Below are positions 49,263 to 62,666 of a stretch of DNA of 64,000 bases, piece by piece. Under the pieces are notes generated by a model that was not told where the DNA came from, did no database searches, and was given only the letters and a program-made list of their open reading frames with translations. Source of the DNA: Geosiphon pyriformis (lineage: Eukaryota > Glomeromycota > Glomeromycetes > Archaeosporales > Geosiphonaceae); assembly GCA_016748015.1 (NCBI GenBank), contig JAAOMT010000617.1, positions 314,257-378,256 of the forward strand. Reading direction: 5' to 3'. Both the position numbers and the translations under genes were made by a program. Each line of letters begins with the position of its first letter. Position 1 is the stretch's first letter.

Positions 49263-49984
49263 TGATTTAAAATAGGAGTTTTTTCAATATAAAAAGATTT
49301 TGGTAAAGCAAGGGTAAATGTTTTATAATGAATTCGCAGCTTTACTTAGCCCTTTTTAAATTCACAATAAGATTGAGAAGTTCGAAACTGGCTGACAACT
49401 GGTAATATTTTATAGTTATTGAATTTAGTAATAAAAGTTTTACAATTTATTTCACCGCTTTTTTGGTTAAGTGTCATCTGGTATACAATTATTGCACACC
49501 TGGTATAAATTTTTATGCAAGAAAGGATCTCTCATTTAATTTTCTTACCAAGAGAATAATTATTGAATATAAGTTATACTAAAAAATTATGAGAAACTTC
49601 TTTGAATAAATTTTCTGTAGAATCCGTATATATATTTTCACTTGCTGATAAAATGTTTTAAAAGAATATAATAAAATATCCAATATCTATTCGTTTCTAA
49701 AAATAGTTAAAACTCCAATGTTTTTGTTGACCTCCAGTGTTTGAAATTTATAAATAAAATTTTTTATAAGATTTCTGAACACTTTATTCAGAATAACACT
49801 TTTAGTTTCCTTTTAAACTGTCATTTTTCTTATCTAAGAATAACCTTGAATTTATTTTGTCAACCAGGTATAGACGCTTTATTCAAGTAAAGAGAAAGGG
49901 TTTTTTAATCATCATAAAAGGGGTTCTGATTCTAAATTAATTTTATTGAGCGAAAATGAAAATTCTTAACCATTTACGAAACTC

Positions 49985-50233
49985 TTACTTTAGATTTGTA
50001 TTCAATACAGGTATAGGGAAAGAGAAATAGTGAATCCAGTGCTTTTTGTTATTAATTGCTCGTTTGCTAGTGGGAATTTTCTTTTCATCATCCCCTAGTT
50101 TTCGATGTTTGTCACTTGGGTCAAAAATGATTGGAATGTTTTCTAAAACCAGTCTTCTAAATTTAACCATTTCAACAAATTTACAAATATCAATAGAAAG
50201 TATATTAATTTTTTTTAAATTCAAACTACCCAA
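49985..50233 (-). CDS. Hypothetical coding fragment
   Basis: An 82-codon minus-strand frame (MGSLNLKKINILSIDIC...) has mixed amino acid use rather than the Lys/Ile/Asn bias of AT-rich noise, including FRRLVLENIPIIFDPSDKHR. It ends close to a possible donor (aaa|gtaaga) near 49988. It could be one exon of a gene otherwise lost, possibly linked to the Sel1 fragment 0.7 kb downstream on the same strand. Function unknown. Confidence 0.25.
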   Translation of the reverse strand: MGSLNLKKINILSIDICKFVEMVKFRRLVLENIPIIFDPSDKHRKLGDDEKKIPTSKRAINNKKHWIHYFSFPIPVLNTNLK

Positions 50234-50899
50234 ATTTTGAGTAAAAAATGAGATTTCATTCTTTAATCTACAAAATTTTTTAGAATGGTTTCATTTGCAT
50301 CTCAACGTTTTTATTATATCTTTATCGCTATAATTTTAACGCTGATAATTCAAAATTTAACACGATTCTTTTGTTATTCATGTAAAAACCTTCGAGATAA
50401 TTAGGGAGTTTGTTTAGACGCCAATAATAGTATGAAACTAAAATGCACACACAAATATGCTTTTTTATCCTTTTTTAAGAACTTAAAATGGTATTAATTT
50501 GGCGCCCGATAATTGTTTTTGTTTGTTCCTTAAAGCACATGTGACAATTTAAACCTTGAAAAAGAAATCAAATAGTTGCCATCTATTTTACAACTTATAA
50601 AAGTGAACAACTTTGAGCTTTTATGTTTGCTGTTTTAATTTTTGTAACTCTATATCTTGTTTACTAAAGCCATTTCATAGGTTAAATAAGTGCATTAACT
50701 TACAGTACACCACAAAAGTATCCAATTTCCAATAACTCTTTTTAATTGTACAACTTGCAAAAAAAGAAATAATCTACCACCACTAATTTACAATGTAGAA
50801 TAAAAAAACAAAAGACTAACATTAATGTACACATTATTCAATCATGTTTACATAAGTTTAAGAATATAATCTTTATTTATTAACAAATACAGAAAAAAT

Positions 50900-53800
50900 G
50901 TAACCTAAATTGAGTTATATTTTTCAAATAAAAACACATAACATCTAAATCAGTCAACTTTAAAATTTTGGCAGTTTTTTAAATGAAAAAAAAATATTTC
51001 GGTCTATAAAGCATTTATTAAAAGTTAACATATAGTAATATTTTTATAAGTGTACACTTTTAGAACCAAATATATTTATGTACTTAGAAAAAGTATATAT
51101 TTAAAAAATAATCTATAATAACATTTTTTTTAATATTAAATACAGTATAATTTTATTATTATTTACATATATAATTCATATATTTTAGGGAACGAACATA
51201 TATTACGTCATTATGAAAGAGGAAAAGAGGGAAAATTCAAAATCTCATGTCTTACATGATTTTATATAACATGTGATTTTGGATTTTTATTACCCAGTTA
51301 AAATATAGAATGTCAAAATTTTACAACTTTAAATAGTACATGATTATTAGCCAATTAGAATATAGAAATGTAGTTTAATTTATATATTAGTCTATGATTT
51401 TTTTCTTTATTTTCTAATTATGAAACTTCTTAAGACTTCAGATCATAAAAAATTTAGTTGTCTTCTTATTTTCATTCTGAAAATACTTCATAACTTTGTA
51501 AGGCTAGCACTTGTTTAGAATTAACAAAAAAATTATCAATTAAATTAATAAGTCATTTTTGTTTAACTGATTATTTTTGTTATTTTAAATATTGGTTTTT
51601 TTTGTGTAATATAATCAATAAAAGTATCAGAAAATATGCATTGCAAATAAAACAACAAAAACAAATATAATTGCTTATAGTTGAAAAACAATAAACATTA
51701 TATTCAGATATTTTAATCTTGTTACAATACTTTAATACATAAAATAAATTTAAGTAATGACTATATTTTGATATGATTTTCTAGTCATTGCCAAAATACA
51801 AATTTATTAATATAATATTGACAAAAAAAGAGTTTTTTTACCAGTATATTATATTATAAATGTTTTCTTAAAAATAAAATTTCATTTTTAAAAAGTACAC
51901 AAAATTTCTTTAATATAATAAAAGTTTTTTATTACAAGCTTTAAATTAATTACCTAGTCTTAAAAATTAAGATAAAAATCATATTTATTAATTAGTAATG
52001 TTATTTCAACAAGTTTTTGAGAAAGTATTGTTATATTACATTTAATTAAATTATATATTAATTAATTATAAATATTTATTCTAATTAAAAAATAATTAAG
52101 ATTAAATACACAAAACATTTAACAATATTCAAAAATATTTTTTATATAACAAAAATTTTTATCTGGGTTTTTATTAACTAAAAAAATTTAGATAGATTAG
52201 ATTTAATTATTAATTTTATATATTTTATTAAAGTAAGTATTTTATGTTAATAAATTTAAATTATTTATATAAATAGTAAAGTTTATTTTAACTTTATATT
52301 ACAAATAAATAAAACTTAATAGTTAATTATTATAAGAAATATTATTTATATTACTTGGATTTTATTAGCAAATAAATTAATAAAATTAACTTTTATTGTA
52401 TACTAATTAAAAAATTGTGATCTAATAATATAATTGGCTTTTAAAAATTTTGTATAATTTAAAAAATTTTTAACTATAAGAAAATCAAGAAAAATTTTGG
52501 TTTTGTTGTTCTGTAAATAATTACAAATTAAATAAAAAATAAAACTGCAAATTATTTAGCTTTCTTTACTAAAGCAAAACAATAGTATTTATTAGAGTGT
52601 TTTTTTATTTTGTAAAACAAAAATAATTATAATATTGGCTAAATAATAATAGGCTTTTATTAATATTGTAGTTAATTAATATAATAATAAATAATTATTC
52701 AAAATAGTACAAAAAAAATATTTATTATATTTTAAATTTAAAGTTTTATAAAGATAATTAATAGTTCTAATTTTTATAACTTTTTTTTTTCTTTTTTGTT
52801 TGTAGTTTTAAACTTAATATATATTATAAATATGTTCATATAATTTAAATATTGAATCAAAAGGAATAAGTAATTAAATAAATCATAGTTTATAATTTCT
52901 TGTTGTTTTTTAAAAAATTTTGCTTTTTTTGTCTGATTTTTACTTTGGTATTTTGTAAAATACTTTAATTTTTTTATTTTTCTAGTTTTATTATGCAAAA
53001 TTTTCTTGAAATTTTTAATACAAATTAAAAAACTATGTTAAATTTCCAAGTTAATAATAGAATTATAGATTTGTTAAAGTTTAACAAGCTTTTTATTATT
53101 TGTGTTAATAATTTCTATGACTTTTTTTTGTACTAAAACATTAAAAAAAATTATATTACTTACAATAATTTCTTTAATTGTTTTTGAAATAGTTGAAGTT
53201 AAAATGATTTAAATAGTTTTAAAGTTTTAAGATAATAGTATTAATTGTAAAAATACAAAAAACTTTAAATTAAAATTGAAGTTGCCAAATTTTTTCAATT
53301 TTTCTGTAAAAATTTTGCCAAATTTTTTTTATGTATTAGTATATTTAATATATAAATTAAATTTTTAATATGCAAAATCTCTAATGTTAATTTGTAGAAA
53401 TTTTATAAATATAAAACTTATTATATTGTAGCATAATTAAAAAAACTTGCATATTAAGAAAGTTTAACAATAAATAAAATCAAAAATACAATATCAAAAA
53501 CACAATAGATTAGAAATAAAAAAATAAATAAAAAATATACTAATTAAAAAATAAAAGATATATTAGATTAAAAGATAAAAAACATATTAGATTAAAAGAT
53601 AAAAGACACAAATTTATGGTTATTTTTATATAAAAAAAACAATATAATAAGTTAAAATATTTAAACTAGCATATTTTTATAATAATTTTGATTATAAGTT
53701 TAATTATATTTATTATATAAGTTTGATTATATTATGTCATAATTGTGTATATTATTATAATGTAAAATAATATTATTATAAAATGTTTAATTATATATAT

Positions 53801-54860
53801 TATTAAAAAGAAAAAAAATAGTCTTATAATAATCAATAATAACATAATATATATTTATTTCTTTATAATAAGTACAAATTATGTATTTTTTTACACATAA
53901 TTAATTATTAAACCAATTAAAAATATCTAAATTAGATTTAAAAATTTTTAATTAATTATTATTATATAATTATTATATATATATATTTATAAAAATATTT
54001 TAATATACTTAAAACTTAAAATTATTTGCATATACAGATTATAAAAAATGTATACTTAGTTTTAAGTCTTAAAACTTAAAATTAAGCTATAATATTATAT
54101 AAAAAATATGTGTATTTGTAAAAAAGCATTTTTAAAAGTATTATTATATAAAATTGTTTTTTAGTTTTAGACTTTAAAATTAATATAAACATAATTTTTT
54201 TATTTTTTAATAGAATAAATTTTGTGAAAAATAAATAAAAAAACAATGTTAATTAAATTTGATTAAAATATTTAAAGATTAATAAAACTTATTATAATAA
54301 AATTTTATAAAATTATAAAATAAAATTGTTTACTTAAAAAATTTGTTATAAATTTTATTTATAATATAAAAAATTAAGTTGTATTATATATTAGTTACTT
54401 TTTACAAAACCAATTTAAATTTATATTTTTACAATTTAATTAAATTATTATATAAATAATGCAATATTTTTAAAAAATTGCTACATATTAATAAATATTA
54501 TGGTTGTTTATAATGAAGTGTTTTTTAATTATAAAACACTATAAATTACTTAAAGCATAATAAAAAATTAAATATATAATTTATATTTAATTTTATATAA
54601 AAAAAACTTATTTTTTATTTTATTAAACTAATATTTATTAGAATTACTAATAAATAAATATTAAAATTCTATATATATTAATATTACGTATTATAAATAA
54701 GTTAATTTAGCAATTAATTATTTATATAATTTATTAAAATAATATACATTATAAAAAAATTTAATTTTTTTCTTTTGGTATATTTACTGTTTTTATATAT
54801 AATTGATTAGAAATTTTTTTGTAAATTTATATATTAAAAATATATTATTATTTTATAATT
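50900..54860. other. AT desert
   Basis: About 4 kb of AT-rich DNA. Open frames in it (for example 52774-52998 minus) are low-complexity Lys/Asn/Ile translations. No transposon domain was recognised. Confidence 0.55.
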
Positions 54861-54869
54861 ATTTGGTAG

Positions 54870-55245
54870 AATTGTATTATACTAGGACATAGCTAGTAAG
54901 ATTTGGATATAAGATGAATATAAAAAAAGCTGAATTGATTAAAGATGGTAGTTTAATATTAAAACTGTCTTGTAATATAGTATTTATGCTGTTAAATAAG
55001 ATGATTTGATTGTTTAGTATTATTGAGTTTTTTGTTATTAGTTTTGATAATTGCAGATTATGTCTTTTTTTTGATTTGGGTGGTAATATGTACATTTATA
55101 TAAATATATAGTATTGTTTTGTTTAATCTAAGTGGCTAATCATATGTAATATGAATATAAATTATGTTTAGTTTAAGCCACTTAGTTTGATTTTATGTAC
55201 TAGATAGCAATTGGACTTTACTTAATAAAATATTTAATATAATAA
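54870..55245 (+). mobile_element. LINE tail remnant, plus strand
   Basis: Reads as the very C-terminus of LINE ORF2 (LDIK, KDGSLILKL, a Phe/Cys-rich end), then the conserved 3' UTR words agtggctaatcatatgtaat and attggactttac near 55130-55220. Heavily A/T-converted. Confidence 0.7.
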
Positions 55246-56149
55246 TTATTTTTTTATTTATTATGTTCTTAAATTTAAAACATAAATATTCTTTAATTAA
55301 AAAATTTATATATTGGTTTAAAATTTATAATTGATTATTATTTTATTAACAAATTATTATTTATTTAAATTTATTTTATTAAGTTTATTTGAATATTTTG
55401 CATAAAAATCTACTTATTACTATAAAAATAAATTTATAATCTTAGTTATCTTAGTGTAAATTATATTTATTATAATTTAAAAAAAAACTTTAATCATATT
55501 TTTGTATATATTTTTGATTTTGCTGCAAAAAAACTGTTATTAAGAATTGTTTTAATAAATAGATTACAAATTGTTTATAAGCTTTTTTATTTTTTAATTA
55601 TTAATAATTATGTTTATATATTATTTATTAAAAACTTTGTTTTTAAAAATTGATTTGCTAAATCACTTATAATATTTAAAAATATTATCAAAATTGACTT
55701 ATATATAAAAATTTTATTTATAATATAATAATGTTTTACAAAAAAAATATTTGGTTATTAAATTCTAAATTAAAAATAAAATATAAAAAAGATTTTTGAT
55801 TATTAATAATAAGTTTATTTAATTAATAATTAATAACTAGTTTTAATAATTTTGTTTATAAAAAGAGTTTTGCTTAAAATTAACTTGTTAATTTTGGTTT
55901 TGTTATTAATTTGTAATTGGTTTTAATATTTTTGGTAAATTAATTAGTGTTTTAAGTATTTTTAACATATAATATAAACTTAATTGGTTAGCTATATATA
56001 AAAAAGGCATGAATTACACTTATAATATAAAAAAATATTATTTATTTGGATTTGTTTTATGCATATTATAAAATTTATAAGTATTAAGCCAGATAAATCT
56101 TTCTAATTTGGCATTATATTTAAATATCTTGGTTATACAGTTTTTGAAA
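55246..56149. other. AT desert with a faint LINE tail
   Basis: Mostly featureless. The short stretch ggttagctatatataaaaaaggcatgaattaca (about 55985-56018) resembles the LINE 3' UTR ggctggtcatatatagaaaatgcataattt, so a plus-strand tail may end near 56035. Confidence 0.4.
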
Positions 56150-57605
56150 TTTTCTATGTTACTTATAAAATTGAAGGAGCACTTGTCTATTGTTATCTTA
56201 ATACATAAAACGCTTCCCCTCATTTTAAATTGCAAACCCAATGAACTAAAGGCCTGATTTAAAGAACACCAAAAATAGGTCCTACCTATAGTTTTAGTTT
56301 CTTTTTTCGCGAGCTGATTTTCCAGTTTTCATGAAAAAAATCACGTAACTCATATAGATCACCGGAAAATTTGAGTGCATAAAACGATACTTTTATGCTT
56401 CATAGCTTTCTTGCTGATATCTTGAGTCAAAAGCTCAAGGCTATTTTTATAAGATGATTTTCGAGAAAAATTGTTCCAGAGATCTCTTTCATATTCATTA
56501 TCCTGTTCAACCATGGGCCAAAAATTAACTGTGGCTTTGATCCTGAATTAGTTCGAGTTGAAATAAAAGATAAATTATATTTCTGTAGTGAAAAAAACAC
56601 AAAATACAACTTAGGACCTTCCAGCCATTGGGGACACCTGTTAGCCGCAATATAGGACATTCTATTAAAGCAAAAGAGAGATAAACGCTGGCCTAATCGA
56701 TATTACCAGCAAAACAGAGATCACGGCAGACGCCAAGTAATACCCACCAGCACAACGGACATCGCGGCAGATCCAAAGTAATATAACCAACACAGGTCTC
56801 GCAGCAGATGCATAACAACATAACCAACAAAACTAACATCACGGCAGAGTAATAAAATTCATCTTTCACCTTTTTGTGTGAAAATAAATTTTTTAACGGC
56901 GTCGCATGGTATAAGAGCACGACGATGATATAAAGTAAAGATGTAAGAAAACTTGTTAGCGAGAAAATGGTTCAATAAAAACGATTTAATAGTGTAGGTA
57001 GAATTTAAAATCAACTTAATCCTTTCGGTGGAAACTTCGATTTATGGTATATTAATCAAACTAATATAGACTTATATGTTATCGCGAGCTTCAAAGATTT
57101 TAAATTACTTACAATATAGGGGTGAAGAGCTTAGGCGATAGACCTGGACATGTTCAAGGAAAAACTGAGTTAATATGGTTGAGTTTGTTTATATTTTTTT
57201 AATAGCGTTAAACTAGTCGAGTACTGTTTTTTGAATCAACAAGTACATAATAATTTTTATTTGAGTGATCAGTTTGGGATACTGGCTAGTATTTACTCCT
57301 TAGCGAGAGGAGCAGCATAAGAATCACCATGGTCGATAAGATGGGGAAAGAAGAGTCTTTCGTTTATTCATCATTTCACTCTTTAAACTAAATATCTAGA
57401 ACATAGAGCATCATAACTCACCGTATACTCGAATACGAAGCGTTTAAAAAGGAAGGGAGAATATAAGATTGCTATAAGAAAACATCTGTGCTGATTTATA
57501 AAAAAAAATTTTCTGTTTTTATAGGAAAGATCAGCGTAGGGATTAGTCATTTGATTAATTCCATATAACCAAAGTCATAACATCTTGTGGCTTCAATTGG
57601 ATGAC
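56150..57605 (-). repeat. Inverted repeat arm 2 (~1.5 kb)
   Basis: Reverse-complement partner of 4140-5720. It contains the same CpG-bearing blocks, the ~38-bp tandem repeats (about 56700-56850) and the same coding-like pieces, but with different indels: the intron donor is broken (GTCC for GTAA) and a 2-base indel precedes MSYIAANR. A 60-codon frame (56660-56427) reads through the intron-like part; I take it as accidental. Confidence 0.85.
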
Positions 57606-58066
57606 GTCATATTGGTTAAACAAACGGGGATTGGCTAAAAACCAGACAAAGTGAACATTTTAGTTGCGTTATTAATTTGGTATCAAGACGTAAACTTGGT
57701 TGAGATAAACGTTTTACTTGCAGTTATCATTATAACAGTAACATAGGCCATACCTCTAAGGTATTGTGGTGAATGGGCGAACAGCAGATACTATATTTAT
57801 ATGAAATATCCTCTTCTTTTTAAATAAATGCATAACTCAGCCTCACCGTTCTTAAAAATAAACTGTCAAATTTGTGATTTTCAGTAACAAACATTAATGA
57901 GTAAGTGAAAAAGTTGACAATAATCCGGTGTATTGATGCTAAACACTCGTCATAACCCATCTAAATGTATTAATAAAAAATGTTGCGATAATTATTTTGG
58001 ACACCATGTCTGGGCTCATCAAAATTGCACTGAAGAAACAAGGCAGTAAACTACAAGCAACTCTAC
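57606..58066. other. Intergenic, no feature identified
   Basis: Moderate composition with some CpG. A short Cys-rich translation near 57975-58040 on the plus strand (CCDNYFGHHVWAHQNC) has no start or continuation. Confidence 0.35.
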
Positions 58067-58830
58067 TCACTCAAAATTATTTTCACATTCACTACGGTAT
58101 TCTTCGAAAAAATTTTCCAAATTGACATTTTCGACTATCAGTGCTGTTCTTTCCACTCTCCCAATCATCGATTCCGCCACTTTTTTAAATCATCATCTGA
58201 ATCTGAGTTAAATTCAAGTGATTTTATCAGCAACGTAGCGAAAGTGTAACAAGACTATTTGTTTGAGATATACTTGTACTAGATATAGTGGCCCTTCCAT
58301 CTTGACATTGGTCTGGATTTTTCCCGTCTATGTCTTCATTTGATTCATGTCTAAATATGGTCATGTAAGCCTAAAAGGAGTCTATATTCAGAAAGGAAGA
58401 ATCTTGAAAGAAATACCTGAACTCCTGTTGATGCTAAAAGAAAAGAAATGAAAGACAACTTTTTGCATCAAGTGATCAGAACCTAAACTAACAGATACAT
58501 AAAATAACGTTAAAAAAAACATGCCATCAATACCTTGAGATCATTTTCCGAGAATTCAGAAGGTTGTTTAGAACCAGCTAGTGTTGATATCGTGGCGTCA
58601 ATGTCGTCAAGAATCGCATTGCGGACCTTTGACATTGATTTTGCTCCATCAGCGTAGGTAGAAACAGTGGCCTCTCTCTTGCATATTGTAGAACGAATGA
58701 GCGTTAATTGAAAGGATTAGCAACTGGAAAAATCCTAAAGCTTACCCTGATTTGATCAAAAGGTTATGCGATTCTTCACGGTTTTAGCGAGATCCTCGAT
58801 AAAGTTAATATCTTAAGAATCTTAACGGTC
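58067..58830 (-). pseudogene. Decayed spliced host gene, unknown product
   Basis: Several coding-like blocks follow each other on the minus strand. They read FIEDLAKTVKNRIT (about 58790), IRSTICKREATVSTYADGAK and SKVRNAILDDIDATISTL (58700-58590), SEFSENDLK ending at a donor (AAG|gtattg at about 58540), a mini-exon catcaacaggagttcag flanked by tttag and gtattt (58410), FRHESNEDIDGKN (58350), SLEFNSDSDDDLKK (58200) and VAESMIGRVERTALIVENVN, then ENFFEEYRSECENNFE with a TGA at 58069-58067. Frames do not join without at least two or three single-base indels, so this is probably a pseudogene. The family is not recognised; the C-terminal half is acidic and helical. Confidence 0.45.
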
Positions 58831-58839
58831 ATTCGGCAA

Positions 58840-58950
58840 AGATCAAGAGTCATCACTGAGAAACCAAGAGTCGCTCAGCTAGCTGCCGAAAACGCACCGG
58901 CCAAGAGCCATCACCATACGACCAAGAGTTATATAGCTTGGTGACCTGAC
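58840..58950. repeat. Degenerate aagag-containing short repeats
   Basis: Four imperfect copies of a word like accaagagtcatcac occur (gatcaagagtcatcac, aaccaagagtcgctcag, gccaagagccatcacc, gaccaagagttatata) at uneven 22-40-bp spacing in a CpG-bearing stretch. Confidence 0.45.
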
Positions 58951-59096
58951 ACGTATCTCTATCCATAAAAACCAAATCTTATTTACGTACATTCCAGCTA
59001 TGTATTTGAAAAAAAATGTGGCAGTTTAAAATTTTTATCCTGATCATCACAAAAAGCGATTGAAGTAATATTAAAAATTCTAATTATAACTGTTCC

Positions 59097-60649
59097 GCCG
59101 AATATGAAAAGGCAATACGTTTCTTGGAGTTAGGTTGCAATTGTGGTTGCTCAAAAAAGATTCCGAGAGAAATGTCTGCCGAATTGCGTGAAGCGTTTCA
59201 AGCCCTCTCTAGACCGGAACAAGATATATTTTTAATGGTCCAGTTGAAAGCAATGAATGGTGGAGAAATAACTGCCAGTAGACGTCTTAAAAAGAAAACG
59301 CGTATTAATAAGAGAACGTTTTATTACTGAAATCGCACTACGCCTCTTTGTCAAAAAACGTCAGAAATCATCTAGCAACGAATGGCATAATACCGCCCAT
59401 TCATGGTAATGTAAAAAAAGTGCCGCAATGGAAAACCAAAATAACCATTGATATAACCGTTGCCACCACCGTGAAGAGTATTCTCGAAAACTATGCTGAA
59501 ATCAATGGACTACCAAGTCCTGGTAGAAATGTCAATCGCATTATTCAATCACTTACACTTTTGCCAGCTGAAACGAGTTACAAATCGGTCTATAGTGATT
59601 TTATTGCAGGTCTTGAAAATGACAACACGTTGAAATTGTTAAAATATGATGCGTTTCGCAAGGTATGGCACCAATTAAAACCTTATATTCAAATCATGAG
59701 TCCGAGAACAGATTTATGTGACACCTGCCAACATTTTCGGAACGGCTTACAGTATAATGCTCGTAAGGAAGAAGAAGCAAGAGACTTATTAAAAAAATTC
59801 AAAGAATATTTAGTTAATTATTGTAGTGTTGATGCTACTGCTCATTACAGTTACGATTGAGCACAAAACGTTCACGTACCCCATTCCGATCAACAGGTAA
59901 GTAAGATTTATTATCTTAGTCCTCGTAAAGTACATTTATTTGGTATTCAAGATGAAGCAGTGCGCGAACAAAATAATTATGTTCTCGATGAAGACGAAAT
60001 TATCGGCAAAGGACCTAATGGTACACTGAGTATGGTATTCGATGGAATTAAGAGATTGAATAAAGGTGAAAAGTATTTAAAGATTACTTGTGTCAATGCG
60101 GGTGGTCAGAATAAAAACAATGCTACCATTTGATTTTACTTGTATTTGGTAATTTATGGTTATTATGAAAGTATCGAATTAAATTTCATGGTACCTGGAC
60201 ACACTAAATTTAAGTCTGATGGTGGTTTTGGGTTGATTAAAAAACTTTATAGTAAAAAAATCAAGTACGGTGGGATTAAATAAAGCTCAGCGTTATGACA
60301 ACGGAAAAGGTTTTCAATACTTAGATCTCAATTCTGTGTTAGAGATTTTTTTTAAAAATTTAAATGGTTTGCAAAAATATCAGCATTTTGTATTTGAAGC
60401 AGCCAATCCTGGAGTTGTCAAAGCCCAACTGGTTGCTAATGGGTACTTAGTTTATTGAAAACCAGAAAAGCAAATGTTTCTGAAATTACCATAGAAATTA
60501 AATCTTTTTCCATCCTAGTACTAACGCCTCCTCCTTTGGATTACAAAAGACAAGAATATCTTTATCACAATATTCGCTCATTTGTCAGAGATGAATTTAA
60601 AGACATAACTTGTTCCAAGCCAATATTGAATAATTTTTATATTAAATAA
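59097..60649 (+). pseudogene. Decayed DDE-type (DUF7869-like) transposase-derived gene
   Basis: Pieces in order: LELGCNCGCSKKIPREMSAE (59118), a SRPEQDIFL segment, a basic helix-turn-helix-like part (RRLKKKTRINKRTF), CDTCQHFRNGL (zinc-type pair, 59720), then VDATAHYSYD, a TGA for Trp and AQNVHVPHSDQQ (59830-59895), a TCVNAGGQNKNNATI block (60090-60130; the usual Asp of D-N-x-x-G-Q-N-K-N is lost), TGA for Trp at 60131, GHTKFKSDGGFGLIKK (60199-60246) and the C-terminal KAQRYDNGKGFQYLDL. The HTKF and GQNKN blocks mark the RNase H-fold family found in many animals and fungi as putative transposases. At least three frameshifts and two internal TGA make it non-functional. No terminal inverted repeats were seen. 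Confidence 0.7.
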
Positions 60650-62666
60650 AATTGTTAAAGCTGCCTATGATTAATTCTTTTTTCCCTTGATCTTAATTAT
60701 TATAATTATTAAAATAATTAGGAAATATAACAGTGTTCCACAACCAATCATTAAGTAAGGCCTCTCTTTTTCTATCTTATTAAGTCGATTTTCTAATTCA
60801 ACCTTTGGAGTTTTGTTTCATTTCGAACTCAAACTGAACTGCTCAAGCAGATAACATCCCTAATTATAACAAGTTTGATTTACAACCTTCTCTTTTTTAT
60901 AACCTTTACTTAATCTTTTATTATATCAACAAATTCAGTAATTATAAATTGGTTGCAAAGCCCATGAAATTTATCATTTGTCTATTTTACTCCAATTCTC
61001 AAATCTATCTCCAACATAGAAAAGTTTTCTGTAACAAATTTTATTAATTTGATTATCTTAAAATCCGTTTAATTGAAAATTATAGCAGTATTTGACTTTA
61101 TTAAACTTTTTAGTATTGGAAAAGATAAAACTATAATTTGGTTTCTTTTTTATTATTTTGGAATTCTAATTTATAATCCAAATAAAAATCTGTGGATTCC
61201 AAATAATATCACAAAATTAAATATATATACTGTTTTGGTATTTTATATTTATTAATATAAGCTTTATTATTTATGTCTTAAAATAGTTTACCATTTTTCT
61301 ATGTGCTGTTATAAGAGTTGTATAATATAATAGCTGGCAATATTCAGTATTTAACTTTTTTTAGCATAGTAACTAGTTTATTCTGGTGTTTTTTATCTTT
61401 TTGGTAAACAATTTAATGTATTAATAAGTCAATTTCATGCTTATTTCTGTGTTTTTTATCAGACAATTTTTGATATTGTAATTTTAATATTTTTTTAATT
61501 AATTATTAAAACAAATAACCAAAAAAGAAGAAAATAAAAGAAATTATAAATAAAAAATTAATATTTTGTCAATAATTATAATCAAAAACTATTGTTTTAG
61601 TATTATTAAAATTTTTGGAATATTTTTTGTAAATACTAATAGTAAAATTTTTAAAGACAGTAAATAAAGCCATATTTTAAAATATTATTAAAGTTTTTTT
61701 GAATATGTTGAAAATTCATGTGTTTAAACTTTGTTTTATAATTAATAGAACCAAAAATAAAGAAAAAAATTATTTTAGATTTATTAAAATTAAAAAATAT
61801 TATATTAATAAGTTTTTTAAGAGACTTAATAAATGATTAAAAAAGCTTTATATAGCTATAAAAAATTTCAAAATTTGTTAAATAAGTTATTAAAAAAAAT
61901 ATATATATTAATAAAAAAATAAAAAAAATTAGTATTAATAACTGTTAGTATTGTTATTAAAAAATACAATAAAACAGTTTAAAACATATTTAAAAATTAT
62001 TACAAAAAGCAAACTATAATATTTTTATGATTTAAAAGTTTTAAACAATCAGATTAATATTAAAAAAAACAATTAAAAGCAAATATATTTTTGTTTTATG
62101 TTAGTATTCTTAAATTGTTTGTATTTTAATATTTACAACATTTTTACAATGTATTAAACGTTTATAATTTACAGTATAACTTAAAAAAATGCTTTAAATT
62201 GTCAAATTAAAATTTTAATCAAGTAATTACGATAATCTTAATTTTTTTATTTTAACTTGACATTTAAAAAATTATACAATTATAAATTTTTAATCGACTT
62301 ATCATTTTTATATGCATAAATAATCTTTAATTTTAATGTTAACTTGATTAAAATTGATAAATTCAGGCTATCTGTTGTATAAATTAAAAAAGTAACATTT
62401 CATATAAAAGATTATTTTGAAGTTGAATAATTAAAAATAAAAATAAAAAGAAGTCATTAAATAAATCCATTTAAAAGTTTTTTCAAAAATGTTTTAAGTC
62501 TAAGATGAAAACAAACTAATCAATTTCAAAGCTATTAAATTATCATGTAATAAAATAGAATTCAAAAAAATAATTGGGTTTTTATTAATTATTGTGTATT
62601 CAAAATAAAGAATATATTATTATTAAATGTTGTAATTAATTTTAAGCTATTAATTATTCTAGCTAA
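60650..62666. other. AT-rich region with LTR-like scrap
   Basis: No gene seen. 61510-61620 (aaaaaagaagaaaataaaag..., then aatcaaaaactattgtttta) matches 2600-2700 of the family-3 LTR in the same orientation, so an old LTR fragment may be present. Confidence 0.45.

Noticed and set aside
52774-52998. 74-codon minus-strand frame
   Set aside because: Lys/Asn/Ile/Tyr-only composition expected from AT-rich non-coding DNA; no start context or neighbour.
56427-56660. 77-codon minus-strand frame as a gene
   Set aside because: It reads through the intron-like segment of the repeat arm and the matching frame is not kept in the other arm.
61073-61255. 60-codon plus-strand frame
   Set aside because: Hydrophobic AT-driven translation without conserved features; starts without clear context.
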